This document shows positions 16,544 through 26,189 of a DNA stretch of 64,000 nt, in pieces (the stretch's first letter is position 1; every line of letters starts with the position of its first letter). Below the pieces are notes generated by a model that did not search any database, was not told the origin of the DNA, and worked only from the letters and a program-made list of their open reading frames with translations. This DNA is from Sphingobacterium siyangense (GTDB lineage Bacteria; Bacteroidota; Bacteroidia; Sphingobacteriales; Sphingobacteriaceae). Location of the stretch: assembly GCF_007830445.1 (NCBI RefSeq), contig NZ_VLKR01000012.1:1-64000 (forward strand). The letters run 5' to 3'. The translations under genes were made by a program, and so were the position numbers.

Positions 16544-18388
16544 TTAATAACCGGGATTTTGTACCAATTCCTCGTTTTTATTGATCTCTTCCTGTGGTAT
16601 AGGCATTAAATAATTACGCTGACTAAAACTACGTGGAAAAACGACCGTTGTTATTTTGAAAAACTCTGTATCGGTAGCTCCTTGTATATTCATTCCTTTC
16701 GCCTGTTGGTTGAGGTATTGATCGGCGATCATCCAACGTCTTAAATCCCAGAAGCGATGGCCTTCCAAGTAAAGTTCAATGGTACGTTCTTGTCTGACGA
16801 TGGAACGTAGTGTTGCCTGATTATTTGCGCCGCCAATTGGAGCCCATGCGACATCAATTGTTGGAATGCCCGCACGGACCCGAACGCGGTCAATATATTG
16901 TTTGGCAGTATTCAGATCCTGACCATATTCGATTAGCGCTTCCGCGTAGTTCAGGTACAGTTCTGCTAGACGTATCACCGGCCATGGATAATTGACGGAG
17001 ACCTGCAGTCTGCTTTGGTTCAATTCAGGTGCAATACCTTTTTTGTTGAGATATCCTGTTGGAGAGTAGTTATTAGACCGTCCTTGGATACCGCAATTGT
17101 CATTTTTCCTAAACTGAACAAGGATTTGATTGGCACTCCCCCTAACCACTTCATAGTAGCTGTTGTGATAGGCAATCCAGGCATTAAAGCGCGGTTCTCT
17201 GTTTAGATTTAACGATAATGTATTACCATTTGGCGTATTTGTTACGCCGTATCGTCCATTATAGTCGTAATTGGGATCTTTGTCAATCGGTAAACCATTT
17301 TTACTATAAAAGGATTCTATCAGGGTGAGGGTCGGGGATACCCCATTATAGGACTCACCTTGTGCGCCACTGAGAAATGGAGTAGATTTATTTTGAAAAT
17401 CGTAAAGACCTTCCCGACGTGTTTCCGCCCAAATCACTTCTTTTGTATTGGCTTTGTCAATAAAAGTAAGGCGTAAGTCCTTTTCAATAGGATTGGCTGG
17501 TAGTGCTGTATTGTAGGTACTGTTTTTATACAGCGAAGCTCCACTTTGTTCAGCTGCATCAATGGCTTCTTTAGCCGCTAGAGCTGCACGGCGCCATTTT
17601 TCTTTGTCGAAGGTTGTACTGATCAACGCTGTGCCATCCAAGTTTTTGAAATCGGCATAGAAGCTCTGTTTATCACCTCCACCACCGTTAAAGAGCGGTG
17701 AGGCTGCATAAAGCAATACTCTAGCCTTTAGCGCCTTGGCAATAACCGAGGAAGCACGACCCCATTCATCCGCGGCTCGAAGAGCAGGTAACTGTCCAGC
17801 TGTCTCATCCAGCTTTTTGATAATAAAATCAATACAGGCATCATAAGTCGACCGTTTCGGATACGCTGAAGAAGGTGCGTTGACATCAAACTCTTGGTCT
17901 GCAATAACAACTGGACCGTACATGCGGACTAATAGGAAATGATAAAAGCCGATCAGGAAGTTGGCTTCAGCTTTATATTGTGCCGCCTCCTGTGGATCTA
18001 TCCCGGGAACCTTATCTACATTGCGAATTAAGATATAGCATTGTCGTATTCCTTTGTAAAGGTTATCCCAGTAGGAAATGACAGGACTTGACGCTGTATA
18101 TTGTCCACGGGGAAATCGAGCAAAGGTTTCATGTTCAAAAGCAGTTGTTACTTCGTCGGAAGTCATCAAATCAATGGAAGAGGTGCCTACCCGAGAATTT
18201 GGAATCCACGCATAGCAGGAATACAAATAACCTTTGGCTGAATTTGGATCACGAAAGGCGTCTGCTTCCGAAGGACGTTCATCAGGGACGATATCCAAGA
18301 ATTTACTGCAGGAAGTGGTAGTCAAAAAAGTCGCGCATGCGAATAATGCAAGGTAGCCTATATATTTTCTTTTCATCTGATAAATCAT
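16544..18388 (-). CDS. susD: RagB/SusD-family nutrient-binding lipoprotein
   Basis: A 614-residue SusD homologue. The signal ends in TTTSCSKFLDIVPDERPSEADAF, the lipobox and the conserved SusD N-terminus. TPR-like helices follow and the C-terminus has the family block VRQERTIELYLEGHRFWDLRRW and PIPQEEINKNEELVQNPGY. SusD forms a lid on the SusC barrel and captures an oligosaccharide at the surface. The start may be the ATG at 18388 or the one four codons later at 18376, which gives the better signal peptide. It lies 38 bases after the SusC stop and belongs to the same transcript. The symbol denotes the family; the glycan is unknown. Confidence 0.93.
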   Translation of the reverse strand: MIYQMKRKYIGYLALFACATFLTTTSCSKFLDIVPDERPSEADAFRDPNSAKGYLYSCYAWIPNSRVGTSSIDLMTSDEVTTAFEHETFARFPRGQYTASSPVISYWDNLYKGIRQCYILIRNVDKVPGIDPQEAAQYKAEANFLIGFYHFLLVRMYGPVVIADQEFDVNAPSSAYPKRSTYDACIDFIIKKLDETAGQLPALRAADEWGRASSVIAKALKARVLLYAASPLFNGGGGDKQSFYADFKNLDGTALISTTFDKEKWRRAALAAKEAIDAAEQSGASLYKNSTYNTALPANPIEKDLRLTFIDKANTKEVIWAETRREGLYDFQNKSTPFLSGAQGESYNGVSPTLTLIESFYSKNGLPIDKDPNYDYNGRYGVTNTPNGNTLSLNLNREPRFNAWIAYHNSYYEVVRGSANQILVQFRKNDNCGIQGRSNNYSPTGYLNKKGIAPELNQSRLQVSVNYPWPVIRLAELYLNYAEALIEYGQDLNTAKQYIDRVRVRAGIPTIDVAWAPIGGANNQATLRSIVRQERTIELYLEGHRFWDLRRWMIADQYLNQQAKGMNIQGATDTEFFKITTVVFPRSFSQRNYLMPIPQEEINKNEELVQNPGY

Positions 18389-18426
18389 TTTAAAATTCTA
18401 TTGATAGTTTTAATCTTGAAGTTGTT

Positions 18427-21400
18427 TTAATTGAAACGAAGTTGGACTCCGAGATTGAATACTTGCTGTGTCGGATATCCCAAACCATTGCCTCCACCTT
18501 GTTCAGGATCCCAAAGTTTGAACTTAGAGAAGGTCAATAGATTATAACCACTTAGAAAAATGCGTGCAAATTTGTGCGAATATCCAATCTCAGCACTTCT
18601 GAGTTTTAGGAATGCCCCATTTCTCAGCCAATAAGAAGAAGCTTCAGTATTGTTGAGATTGTCCAATTTGCTCAGTCGTGGATAGGCAGCAAATATGTTA
18701 GGATTTTCAGGACTCCAGCGGTCCTCGGCAATAAACTGCAATACATTGCGTACACCTTGATTTCCAAATGGATGGAAACCACTGATCATAAAAGAAGTTC
18801 TATCAACTCCCTGTAGGAGGAAAGAAAAATCAAATTTTTTGTAATTGATGGAAGTACTCAAACCATAGACAATTTCAGGTGTTGTTGGATAACCCATTCG
18901 AACTCTATCATCGCTATTGATGAGATTTAGACCATCAATATCATTGGTTAGATCTTTATATTTGATGTCTCCCGGAGCGACAAAACCCCCTAGCTGTTGT
19001 AATGGACTGTTATCTATTTCGGCCTGATCAATAAATAAGCGTTCAGCAAGATAGCCTAGGTTTGTGCCAATAGAATACCCAATTTGCGAGAGGTTGCGGT
19101 ATTTGGTAAAGGCTGGCTCATTATTTTTCAGTACGGTGTTATGTGCATATGTAAAGGTTCCACGCATAGATATTCCCCAATCTTTTTCACTTTTGTTCCA
19201 TTCTAGGGAGAAATCAAATCCCCTATTTCTTACCTCACCAACGTTGCCATACACTTTCGTTCCTGCAGTACCAAATACGTTAGGGATTGTTGCCGAACGA
19301 TCAACGAAAATATTGGTTCTATCTTCCTGGTATAGGTCGAAAACAATATTGAACTTATTGTTAAGAATACCGAGGTCCACACCAATGTTTTTCTTCTCTG
19401 CAACTTCCCAAGAGATCATTGGGTTTGCAAATTGTAAGTAAGTAGGTCCTGTATAAGTCGTATTCTGATCGATACCTGTTGTAAACGATGCTCCATCCAA
19501 TTTGAGGTCCGAAAGATAAGGAAAACGTCCTCCGCCAATCTGATCATTACCAACCTTACCCCAGCTCCCTCTAATTTTTAAATTACTGACAGCAGGAAAT
19601 AAATCTGTGAAGAACTTTTCGTTACTGAGTACATAGCCCAAACCAACGGAAGGGAAGAAGCCAAAGCGACTTCCAGTGGCAAAGTTTTCGGAACCATTGT
19701 AGCCAAAGTTGACTTCGGCAAGATATTTATTGGCGAAACCATATGTTGCACGTCCCGTAATGCCCTGGCGTCTACGCGGTAGCGAACTGATTAGATCAGC
19801 CGGATTATTGACATTGAAATCGGTGGTATTGTAAAGAAATAAACCCGATACGGTGTGATTACCAAATGTTCTATTGTATTCGATGGAGGGCTGGAAATAG
19901 ATTTCGCGATCACCGCTAGTGCCCGTTTCGGTTCCCAGGGAAAGATTTTGTGGCTGCCCCACCATGACTAGATCGTAGGTATATCCACCTGCAGGATCGG
20001 GTGCATAGCTGTTAATCATGTATTGATTGTAGCCACTGGTTCTTTTTGTTGTTGTGTTGCTCCAGTTTTTAAAGGAAACCAAGGCTTTAAATTCTAGCCC
20101 TTTTGTAATGAAATCAAGTTTTTGAGCTCCATCAATTGTAGTCAATAAGGTACTTTGGAAACCATTTTGATAGCCATTGACCATGCGGGCAAAGGGATTG
20201 ATAAAACCATTGTTGACTGTACCACCAGCTTTTCCTCCGTATTGAACGTCTCTTCTGTCAATACCGGTAAATGGAAACATAATAGGGAAGTCCACTGGAT
20301 TGGCATTCATGATGTCGCCAAATACGCTTGGAGCATCTACACCGGCACCGTAGTAATCACGAAGTTGTGCATTGAGCTTTAAAGCTATTTTGGTGGTTGA
20401 AGTAAGGTTAACATTGATATTGTTCTGAAAGCTATACCGTTTGACAGAGACATTGTTGTCAAAAGAGTTGAGGTCAAATTTACGCAATAAACCGTTGCTA
20501 ATGTTACCGGTTGCACTGAGGAAATAGCCTATTTTGCTGCCACCACCTTGTACATTTAGATTGAGCTCGTTGTTGATGGTACGGGACTTAAACATTTCAT
20601 TATACCAGTCAACATTAGGATATACATAGGGATCCAAGCCTAATCTTGTGCCGTTTATTTTATCTTGGGAATATAAAATTTCACCAGTACCGCGACCTGT
20701 AACCGCTTCATTGAACATCTCCATATAACTTACACCATCAACAAATTTTGGTATGGAAGTAGGTCTTGAGATCTGTGATTGTGCACGTGCTGAAATACGC
20801 GGTTTATTGAGGTCTTTACCTGTTTTTGTGGTGATAATTAGGACGCCGTTTGCTCCCCTAGTACCAAATACGGCAGTGGCAGTAGCATCTTTAAGGACTG
20901 AGAAGCTTTCGATAACTTCTGGTGCCAATGCGTCCAGGTCGCCTTTGGAGATTGCTACACCATCCAATAAGATCAGGGGATTGGTGGCTCCGCTAAATGT
21001 CGATACACCACGAATGAAAAAGCTAGCCCCATCTGCACCGGGTTCGCCCGAACGTTGTACTGCGATTACACCCGAAAGTCTTCCTCCCAATGCATTGGAC
21101 AGATTGGCCGTTGGGATACGTAAGGTTTCTGGTTTTACTGATTCCAATGCTCCCACGACACTGGTTTTTTTCTGTGTTCCGTAACCGACAACAACAACTT
21201 CACTTAAGCTCTGATCGGGACTTAGCTGCACATCAATGCGACGTTTGTCGGCAATGGCAATTTCCTGATTGGCGTAGCCGACATAGGAAAATATTAGTGT
21301 CGAATTTGCGGGAACCACAAGAATGTATCTTCCATTGCCATCTGTTGTTGTACCGATTGACGGGCTGTCTTTAACCTTGACACTAACACCATAAAGATTG

Positions 21401-21801
21401 TTTCCATCATTTTTCACTGTACCTACAATCTCAACCTTATTGTTTTTTTGAACGGTGGGGGCGAGGGGTGTTTTTTTTTCTCTATCCGAAATCACAATGA
21501 TGCCATTGTCAATTGTAAAGACCAAAGGCTGATGTTCCAATAATTTTTCAAGGGCCTGTTTTAGTGGCTTATTCTGGATATCTATGTTTTGAATAGGCCT
21601 TACTTTGTCGAGTTGGCTTGTCTTAATGATAAAATCGACGTTAGTCTGTTTTCTGATTTCTTGAAATGCTTCGGACAATGTAATCTGCTTGTGTTTAAGG
21701 GTAACATTTTGAGCAGAGGAGACATGTGTTAAAAAGATAAATGCTGTTAAGAGGACCGCAACTTTTGTAGATCTGTTGCATAATGATCCGATGTATCGCA
21801 T
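18427..21801 (-). CDS. susC: SusC/RagA TonB-linked outer-membrane transporter with STN domain
   Basis: About 1,124 residues. In order: signal peptide; STN (secretin/TonB short N-terminal) domain, from NVTLKHKQITLSEAFQEIRK to IIVISD; a carboxypeptidase-regulatory domain ending in VGYANQEIAIADK; the TonB-box and plug (LSEVVVVGYGTQKKTSVVGAL, FFIRGVSTFSGATNPLILLDGVAI); then the 22-strand barrel with a C-terminal LGVQLRFN. It imports a glycan using TonB energy. The STN domain is the part that contacts FecR-type anti-sigma factors, matching the sigma/FecR pair just upstream. The frame runs to 21852, but MRYIGSLCNRS at 21801 is the likely start. Confidence 0.95.
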   Translation of the reverse strand: MRYIGSLCNRSTKVAVLLTAFIFLTHVSSAQNVTLKHKQITLSEAFQEIRKQTNVDFIIKTSQLDKVRPIQNIDIQNKPLKQALEKLLEHQPLVFTIDNGIIVISDREKKTPLAPTVQKNNKVEIVGTVKNDGNNLYGVSVKVKDSPSIGTTTDGNGRYILVVPANSTLIFSYVGYANQEIAIADKRRIDVQLSPDQSLSEVVVVGYGTQKKTSVVGALESVKPETLRIPTANLSNALGGRLSGVIAVQRSGEPGADGASFFIRGVSTFSGATNPLILLDGVAISKGDLDALAPEVIESFSVLKDATATAVFGTRGANGVLIITTKTGKDLNKPRISARAQSQISRPTSIPKFVDGVSYMEMFNEAVTGRGTGEILYSQDKINGTRLGLDPYVYPNVDWYNEMFKSRTINNELNLNVQGGGSKIGYFLSATGNISNGLLRKFDLNSFDNNVSVKRYSFQNNINVNLTSTTKIALKLNAQLRDYYGAGVDAPSVFGDIMNANPVDFPIMFPFTGIDRRDVQYGGKAGGTVNNGFINPFARMVNGYQNGFQSTLLTTIDGAQKLDFITKGLEFKALVSFKNWSNTTTKRTSGYNQYMINSYAPDPAGGYTYDLVMVGQPQNLSLGTETGTSGDREIYFQPSIEYNRTFGNHTVSGLFLYNTTDFNVNNPADLISSLPRRRQGITGRATYGFANKYLAEVNFGYNGSENFATGSRFGFFPSVGLGYVLSNEKFFTDLFPAVSNLKIRGSWGKVGNDQIGGGRFPYLSDLKLDGASFTTGIDQNTTYTGPTYLQFANPMISWEVAEKKNIGVDLGILNNKFNIVFDLYQEDRTNIFVDRSATIPNVFGTAGTKVYGNVGEVRNRGFDFSLEWNKSEKDWGISMRGTFTYAHNTVLKNNEPAFTKYRNLSQIGYSIGTNLGYLAERLFIDQAEIDNSPLQQLGGFVAPGDIKYKDLTNDIDGLNLINSDDRVRMGYPTTPEIVYGLSTSINYKKFDFSFLLQGVDRTSFMISGFHPFGNQGVRNVLQFIAEDRWSPENPNIFAAYPRLSKLDNLNNTEASSYWLRNGAFLKLRSAEIGYSHKFARIFLSGYNLLTFSKFKLWDPEQGGGNGLGYPTQQVFNLGVQLRFN

Positions 21802-22018
21802 AGCTTTAATAAAAAAGACAATGCAATACTTACTACATAAATAATAATGCATATATTTATAAATTGGTTAACTGGTTTGATGTTGAAATGAATTCTTGTT
21901 TTCCAAGTAAAAAATTAGTCGAGAGTGCTGGCAGGCATTTTCGGCTATTTTTTTGGAAGAAATGTTTAAGCTGGACTGGTTTCTTTCATAATCAGTGGTT
22001 ATTAATGTGTGTTATAGT

Positions 22019-23164
22019 TTATTGCGATATGTACAGTTTATTGTTTCGTATGTTATACTTGATGGAACCGGAAAGCTGAAGTGCTCTTAATACATCGTTT
22101 AATCGTTTTTTTCTAGAAATTTGAGCGACATAGGTTTCCTGTGAAATGGGACCTTCAAAAATTACTTCAATGTTATACCAGCGCGAAATTTTACGCATGA
22201 TTTCCTTTAAGTTGTTATTGGAAAAGTTGAAATCACCATTTTTCCAATCTAATACTTGATCCAGGTTTATTGATCTTACTGCGATATTTTGATCCGTTAA
22301 CGTAGATTGTTGTCCTGGTTTTAGTAAGGTTGTATTGTTTTTGCAACTCACTCTTACAGACCCTTCTGCAAGGGATGTCTGTGTGGAAGATTCATCATCG
22401 TAGGCATTGATATTGAATTTAGTCCCTAAGACTTCGACCTTTTGAAGCGAAGTTTCGACAATAAATGGTTTTTGTTTATTTTTTGACACTTCAAAGTAGG
22501 CTTCACCCGTCAGTTCTACACGGCGTTCAGAGGTTGAAAATGCACTTGGATATTTAAGGCTGGAATTGGAATTTAGCCAAACTTTTGTGCCATCAGAAAG
22601 GGTTATCTGGAATTGCCCGCCCTTTGGTACATTCAAAAGATTCATAGCGATGCGTACATCGGTATTTCCCTCAATTTTATAATTAATTCCGCCTTTTTCT
22701 GTTTTTTCAATTGTTGTGCCGAGCTCTTCCGTTAATTTTCCATTCGCAACATCCTCCAGTACGATCGTTTTACCAGAAGAAAGCACAAGTGTTGCTTTAT
22801 CGCGACCAGGTTCGATAATGGTTGCTGTATGATCATTATATGTGCTGCGGTTAAGAAATAAATAAGAGATAGAGATAATCAGTATGATGGCAGCTGCAAC
22901 GCCTGTAGTTTTATACCATGTAGGACTTTTGAAATTTTGTGGTTCCGTGTCAAGATCAATTTTACCAAAAACACGGTCTAAAATCATCTTGTCTATAAGT
23001 TCTTCCTTATCCCGAGATTCAAGTTGGTTCTCGATCATCTGTTCAAGCGCCTCCTTGTTATTCGTATCCTGAAAATATTGAAATAGCTCCGCCGTCTCTT
23101 CTCTTGAAGCGTGGTTATTGAGATATCTTTCAAATAATAGTTTTATATGTTTTGAATCTTTCAC
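22019..23164 (-). CDS. FecR-family anti-sigma factor
   Basis: A 381-residue inner-membrane protein. The N-terminal cytoplasmic part (about 1-80) would bind the sigma factor; one transmembrane helix (TTGVAAAIILIISISYLFL, about 86-105) follows; the periplasmic part holds the FecR domain (MNLLNVPKGGQFQITLSDGTKVWLNSNSSLKYP and RRVELTGEAYFEVSKNKQKPFIVET) and the C-terminal DUF4974 domain ending KLYISQ. It holds or activates the ECF sigma factor until SusC signals substrate. The frame opens with GTG at 23164 (GTG AAA GAT), a less usual start; it follows the sigma gene by 148 bases and precedes susC by 217 bases. Confidence 0.93.
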   Translation of the reverse strand: MKDSKHIKLLFERYLNNHASREETAELFQYFQDTNNKEALEQMIENQLESRDKEELIDKMILDRVFGKIDLDTEPQNFKSPTWYKTTGVAAAIILIISISYLFLNRSTYNDHTATIIEPGRDKATLVLSSGKTIVLEDVANGKLTEELGTTIEKTEKGGINYKIEGNTDVRIAMNLLNVPKGGQFQITLSDGTKVWLNSNSSLKYPSAFSTSERRVELTGEAYFEVSKNKQKPFIVETSLQKVEVLGTKFNINAYDDESSTQTSLAEGSVRVSCKNNTTLLKPGQQSTLTDQNIAVRSINLDQVLDWKNGDFNFSNNNLKEIMRKISRWYNIEVIFEGPISQETYVAQISRKKRLNDVLRALQLSGSIKYNIRNNKLYISQ

Positions 23165-23312
23165 TGAGTAGCTATTTATATATAATACGGAAAATTAGAG
23201 CCTGTCCTCTGCTCTGATTTTAAAAAAAAGTAAAAAAAATTAAAAGTGTTTAAAAAGGGCTGTTTGAATACCTATGGGAGTGACCTGTTTGTCGATAGAA
23301 ACAGCGAGTGTC

Positions 23313-23915
23313 TTATTTTTGATTTAATACGGCACTGATAAGAGCAATTAACAGGGACGGTGTAATTTCCTTGCTCAAACAGAAGCTCTGAATCTGTTTT
23401 GTAGCCTTCACGATATGGTCACTGATCGTAGAAGTGGAGATACCTAAGGAACTACTGACCTCCTCATAGGTTTTCCCCTCTATTTTGCATAAGGTATAAA
23501 TGAGTTTGCGTTTTGGAGATAAGTTTTCAATGGCTTGATTGACAATTTTTTTAGACTCTTTGTACGCATATTCCTCCTCAATGTGGGAATAGTCTGATGT
23601 TGAAATGGAAATAATCAACTCTTTTAGATTTCGATTTTTGATCTCTTTATGAAAGAAATCATACACGAGGTGTTTAGCAATAGTGAAGAGATAAGACTGA
23701 AAGGACTTGTCGGGGTCTATTTCACCGCGCCTCTCCCATAATTTCTGAAATACATCCTGAAGGATTTCTTCTGCACAGGCAGGTATTTTGACTAGGTTAA
23801 GTATATGACGGTAAAGTCTAGGGCTATAGCGATAGTAGAGCACCTCAAATGCCTTATGATTGCTTGACTTAAGAGCGAGCAGTAAGGCCAACTCATCATT
23901 TTTACATGCCTCCAT
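23313..23915 (-). CDS. ECF RNA polymerase sigma-70 factor
   Basis: A 200-residue ECF sigma factor of the Bacteroidota FecI-like group. Region 2 is seen in FEVLYYRYSPRLYRHILNL and FQKLWERRGEIDPDKSFQSYLFTIAKHLVYDFF (the -10 recognition and melting helices); region 4 in AIENLSPKRKLIYTLCKIEGKTYEEVSSSLGISTSTISDHIVKAT, with the helix-turn-helix that reads the -35 element. It directs RNA polymerase to the susC operon when released by the FecR protein encoded just downstream. First gene of the sigma-FecR-SusC-SusD-lipoprotein series. The ATG at 23915 is the start. Confidence 0.93.
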   Translation of the reverse strand: MEACKNDELALLLALKSSNHKAFEVLYYRYSPRLYRHILNLVKIPACAEEILQDVFQKLWERRGEIDPDKSFQSYLFTIAKHLVYDFFHKEIKNRNLKELIISISTSDYSHIEEEYAYKESKKIVNQAIENLSPKRKLIYTLCKIEGKTYEEVSSSLGISTSTISDHIVKATKQIQSFCLSKEITPSLLIALISAVLNQK

Positions 23916-24327
23916 AATTTAAACTTGTATTTAAAACCAAATTCCTCCTGATCAGAATTTAATAATTGGGTATCATACCGTATAGTAGCAGTATTATCTT
24001 AATGATAGCAGATGAATACAACAAGTATATTAGAAGTATATTGTTGGTATACTACTGGTACTCTTCTACAATGTTACCGATTTGTTATTTGGTTTTTATA
24101 CAATTTTTTTACGCAAACGATTGCTTTAAAAATAAACTACAGTAGAATTTATCGTTTTTTAAACCCGAATCCAATCCTTAATTATATTTTGGAAAATACT
24201 GATGTTTGTTTTTAACTTGATTTTAGATTATATCACTATCTATAAGAAGAGTTGGTACATTAAATTTTGAATGATCTAAACAACATTCTGGTTTATAGGT
24301 GAGTAATTGTGAGGGGGAGACATATCG
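23916..24327. other. Gene-free region upstream of the sigma factor
   Basis: Very A+T-rich. A short plus-strand frame (24012-24215) has an unlikely composition and no family resemblance. A small run of related words (AGTATATT at about 24028-24047, GGTATACTACTGGTA) gives local repetition. I see no gene. Confidence 0.4.
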
Positions 24328-24356
24328 CAATAAGAGGAATTGTATTCCTCTTATTG
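24328..24356 (-). terminator. Hairpin after the M56 gene
   Basis: AATAAGAGGAAT (24329-24340) and ATTCCTCTTATT (24344-24355) form a perfect 12-bp stem with a 3-base loop, extended by a C-G pair. It lies just past the stop of the minus-strand gene but lacks a T-tract on that strand. Confidence 0.65.
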
Positions 24357-24377
24357 TATTCCGAAGAATTCTGCTAT

Positions 24378-25781
24378 CTATTTTTTATTTACAGATTTTA
24401 CTTCTACTTCGGGTTTCATTTTAAGGACGATCTTTGCGGGCGTTTCCTCCTTAACTTGAATATCTTTTTGATCTTGATTTGAACTGACAGTCGCATTCGC
24501 AGAAAGATTGATACGTTTTGGTTGACGCGGTTGAATATTCTCGACCTTGACTTCCTCAATTTTAGGTGCTACTTGCACTTCTTCGACTATCGGTGAAACT
24601 CTTTTTGATGGAGTAGACTCTTTTTGAGGCTCCGCAAATTTGATTCGCTCAACATGTACCTCATCGATTATTTTTGGGGAATTTTGAGGTGGAGCAGGTC
24701 TTTTCCGAGGTTCCGGGGAACGTACATTACCTTCTTGTTGGGAAGAAGACCTGCGCTGGGATATCATTGGCGGAACCATTTCTTTTGTCGGTGATTTAGG
24801 AGATCTTCCACTAGTTTTAGGAGCGGCTGGTTGCTTTGATGCAGCGGGCCTTATTGCGGTGTTGGTAGCCGCTGCTTTTTTTGTCGTGGTCGGCGTTGTT
24901 TTCTGTGCTTCCACATGTGTTGAAAACAATGTAGATATCGCTACTGTCAGTAATAAAGTAAGCCCGGGCATTAGCAAGAGTTTACTTCGGGTTGTTCTTT
25001 TTTGTAACATAATTAATCGTTTTTTTGTTGTTAAGAAATTAAAATTACTGGCCGGTAATGTGTTTATATCAGGGGTGGACATGCTCCACTCGATAATCAA
25101 ATGTTGGTATCTTAACTTTTCATGAATCTTGACTACGGCATTATCTGCAAGGTATTCATGAGTTTGTCGGATCGATTTCTGAATGAGATAAATGAAGGGA
25201 TTGAACCACAAAAATATACCCAAAATCTGTATGAAAAGTACATCCATCGAATGGCGTTGATTGGCATGGGCCCGTTCGTGAGTTATAATTGACTGATCAA
25301 TACCGCCCTGTTGATAGGCATCTTTGGGAACATAAATTTTTTGAAAAAAGGAAAAGGGTGTTTTTAAACCATGTATACAATAAATGGACTGTTCATGGGT
25401 TGGTGTGGCACTTCGGATATAATATAGGAATTTGCGGTATAACCATACTTGTCTCAGAAGTAATGCAATGGTGACAATTACATACATCAGCAGAGCGACA
25501 TCGTACCAATCGACGTGATAATTATTGAAGAGCGCTGAATCTGTTGCGGGCTGTTTAATGATCGGCCCCGCAGGGGTAACATCACTGTTTCTGTCGTTCA
25601 GTAAGTTGAAAACATCAAATGGGACAGCGATCTGTAACAATGGAATGATGACAGATAGGGGGATAATCCCGAGTAAATAACAACGGTTGAATAGCAGTAG
25701 TTTTTGGTTGCGTAGTATTGACCAATAAATAAGATAGAGTAAACCCGAACAGGCTATCAGTTTTCCAATATATAGCATCAT
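24378..25781 (-). CDS. M56-family (BlaR1-type) membrane metallopeptidase with Pro/Lys-rich tail
   Basis: A 467-residue membrane protein. Helices occur near residues 4-22, 33-52 and 94-112. The zinc motif HERAH (168-172) in ITHERAHANQRHSMD is the HExxH of M56 peptidases. A further helix (LLLMPGLTLLLTVAISTLF, about 268-286) leads to a tail of about 180 residues rich in Pro, Lys, Ser and acidic-aromatic-free repeats (EVHVERIKF, EVQVAPKIEEVKVENI). There is no penicillin-binding sensor domain of the BlaR1 type and no recognisable TonB C-terminal domain. Its start overlaps the BlaI stop by 4 bp (25778-25781), so the two are translationally coupled and probably form a signal-protease/repressor pair. 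Confidence 0.88.
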   Translation of the reverse strand: MMLYIGKLIACSGLLYLIYWSILRNQKLLLFNRCYLLGIIPLSVIIPLLQIAVPFDVFNLLNDRNSDVTPAGPIIKQPATDSALFNNYHVDWYDVALLMYVIVTIALLLRQVWLYRKFLYYIRSATPTHEQSIYCIHGLKTPFSFFQKIYVPKDAYQQGGIDQSIITHERAHANQRHSMDVLFIQILGIFLWFNPFIYLIQKSIRQTHEYLADNAVVKIHEKLRYQHLIIEWSMSTPDINTLPASNFNFLTTKKRLIMLQKRTTRSKLLLMPGLTLLLTVAISTLFSTHVEAQKTTPTTTKKAAATNTAIRPAASKQPAAPKTSGRSPKSPTKEMVPPMISQRRSSSQQEGNVRSPEPRKRPAPPQNSPKIIDEVHVERIKFAEPQKESTPSKRVSPIVEEVQVAPKIEEVKVENIQPRQPKRINLSANATVSSNQDQKDIQVKEETPAKIVLKMKPEVEVKSVNKK

Positions 25782-26152
25782 GTCTCTTTGTTTTTAATTT
25801 CGGAATCAATTATATTTTTCAGTTCCTCCAATTGCTCTTTGCTCAGCTGAGATTGTTTAGTGAAAAAAGAAGCAAATTTTAATGCTGAATTGTCGAAGTA
25901 GCTTTCTACGATATCATTTACATGTGCTAAATAATAGCTGTCTTTATCAATTAGTGGATAATACTCTCTCGAATTTCCATAAAGCACATAAGATATCGCT
26001 CCCTTTTCAGTCATTCTCTTCAATAATGTAGCAACAGTTGTTGGCGCCGGTTTAGGTTCAGAATACGCTTCCATAAGATCTTTCATAAAAGCTTTTTTCA
26101 TGTCCCAGATGTAGCCCATCAATTGTTCTTCCGTAGCTGATAATTTATTCAT
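25778..26152 (-). CDS. BlaI/MecI/CopY-family repressor
   Basis: A 124-residue protein: winged helix-turn-helix (residues 5-75: LSATEEQLMGYIW, then TTVATLLKRMTEKGAISYVLYGNSREYYPL) followed by a helical dimerisation region. In this family the M56 partner cleaves the repressor, or triggers its cleavage, near the end of the wing. Upstream lie two adjacent TACA-N3-TGTA inverted repeats (26161-26185) that fit the BlaI operator and overlap the likely -7 region, so it should repress itself and the M56 gene. The inducing signal is unknown, as the partner lacks the beta-lactam sensor. Confidence 0.92.
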   Translation of the reverse strand: MNKLSATEEQLMGYIWDMKKAFMKDLMEAYSEPKPAPTTVATLLKRMTEKGAISYVLYGNSREYYPLIDKDSYYLAHVNDIVESYFDNSALKFASFFTKQSQLSKEQLEELKNIIDSEIKNKET

Positions 26153-26160
26153 ACTACAAA

Positions 26161-26189
26161 TACAGAATGTATTCTACATTGTGTAGAAT
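26161..26189. promoter_or_regulatory. Double BlaI-type operator
   Basis: TACA-GAA-TGTA at 26161-26171 and, centred 14 bp away, TACA-TTG-TGTA at 26175-26185, the latter inside the perfect palindrome ATTCTACA-TTG-TGTAGAAT (26171-26189). Both match the TACA...TGTA core known for BlaI/MecI/CopY. On the minus strand TGTATTTG (26156-26163), one base off the -7 consensus, overlaps the first operator. Confidence 0.7.

Noticed and set aside
24012..24215. 67-residue plus-strand frame upstream of the sigma factor
   Set aside because: Composition is typical of translated A+T-rich spacer (many Tyr, Ile, Phe) and there is no plausible family or neighbour.
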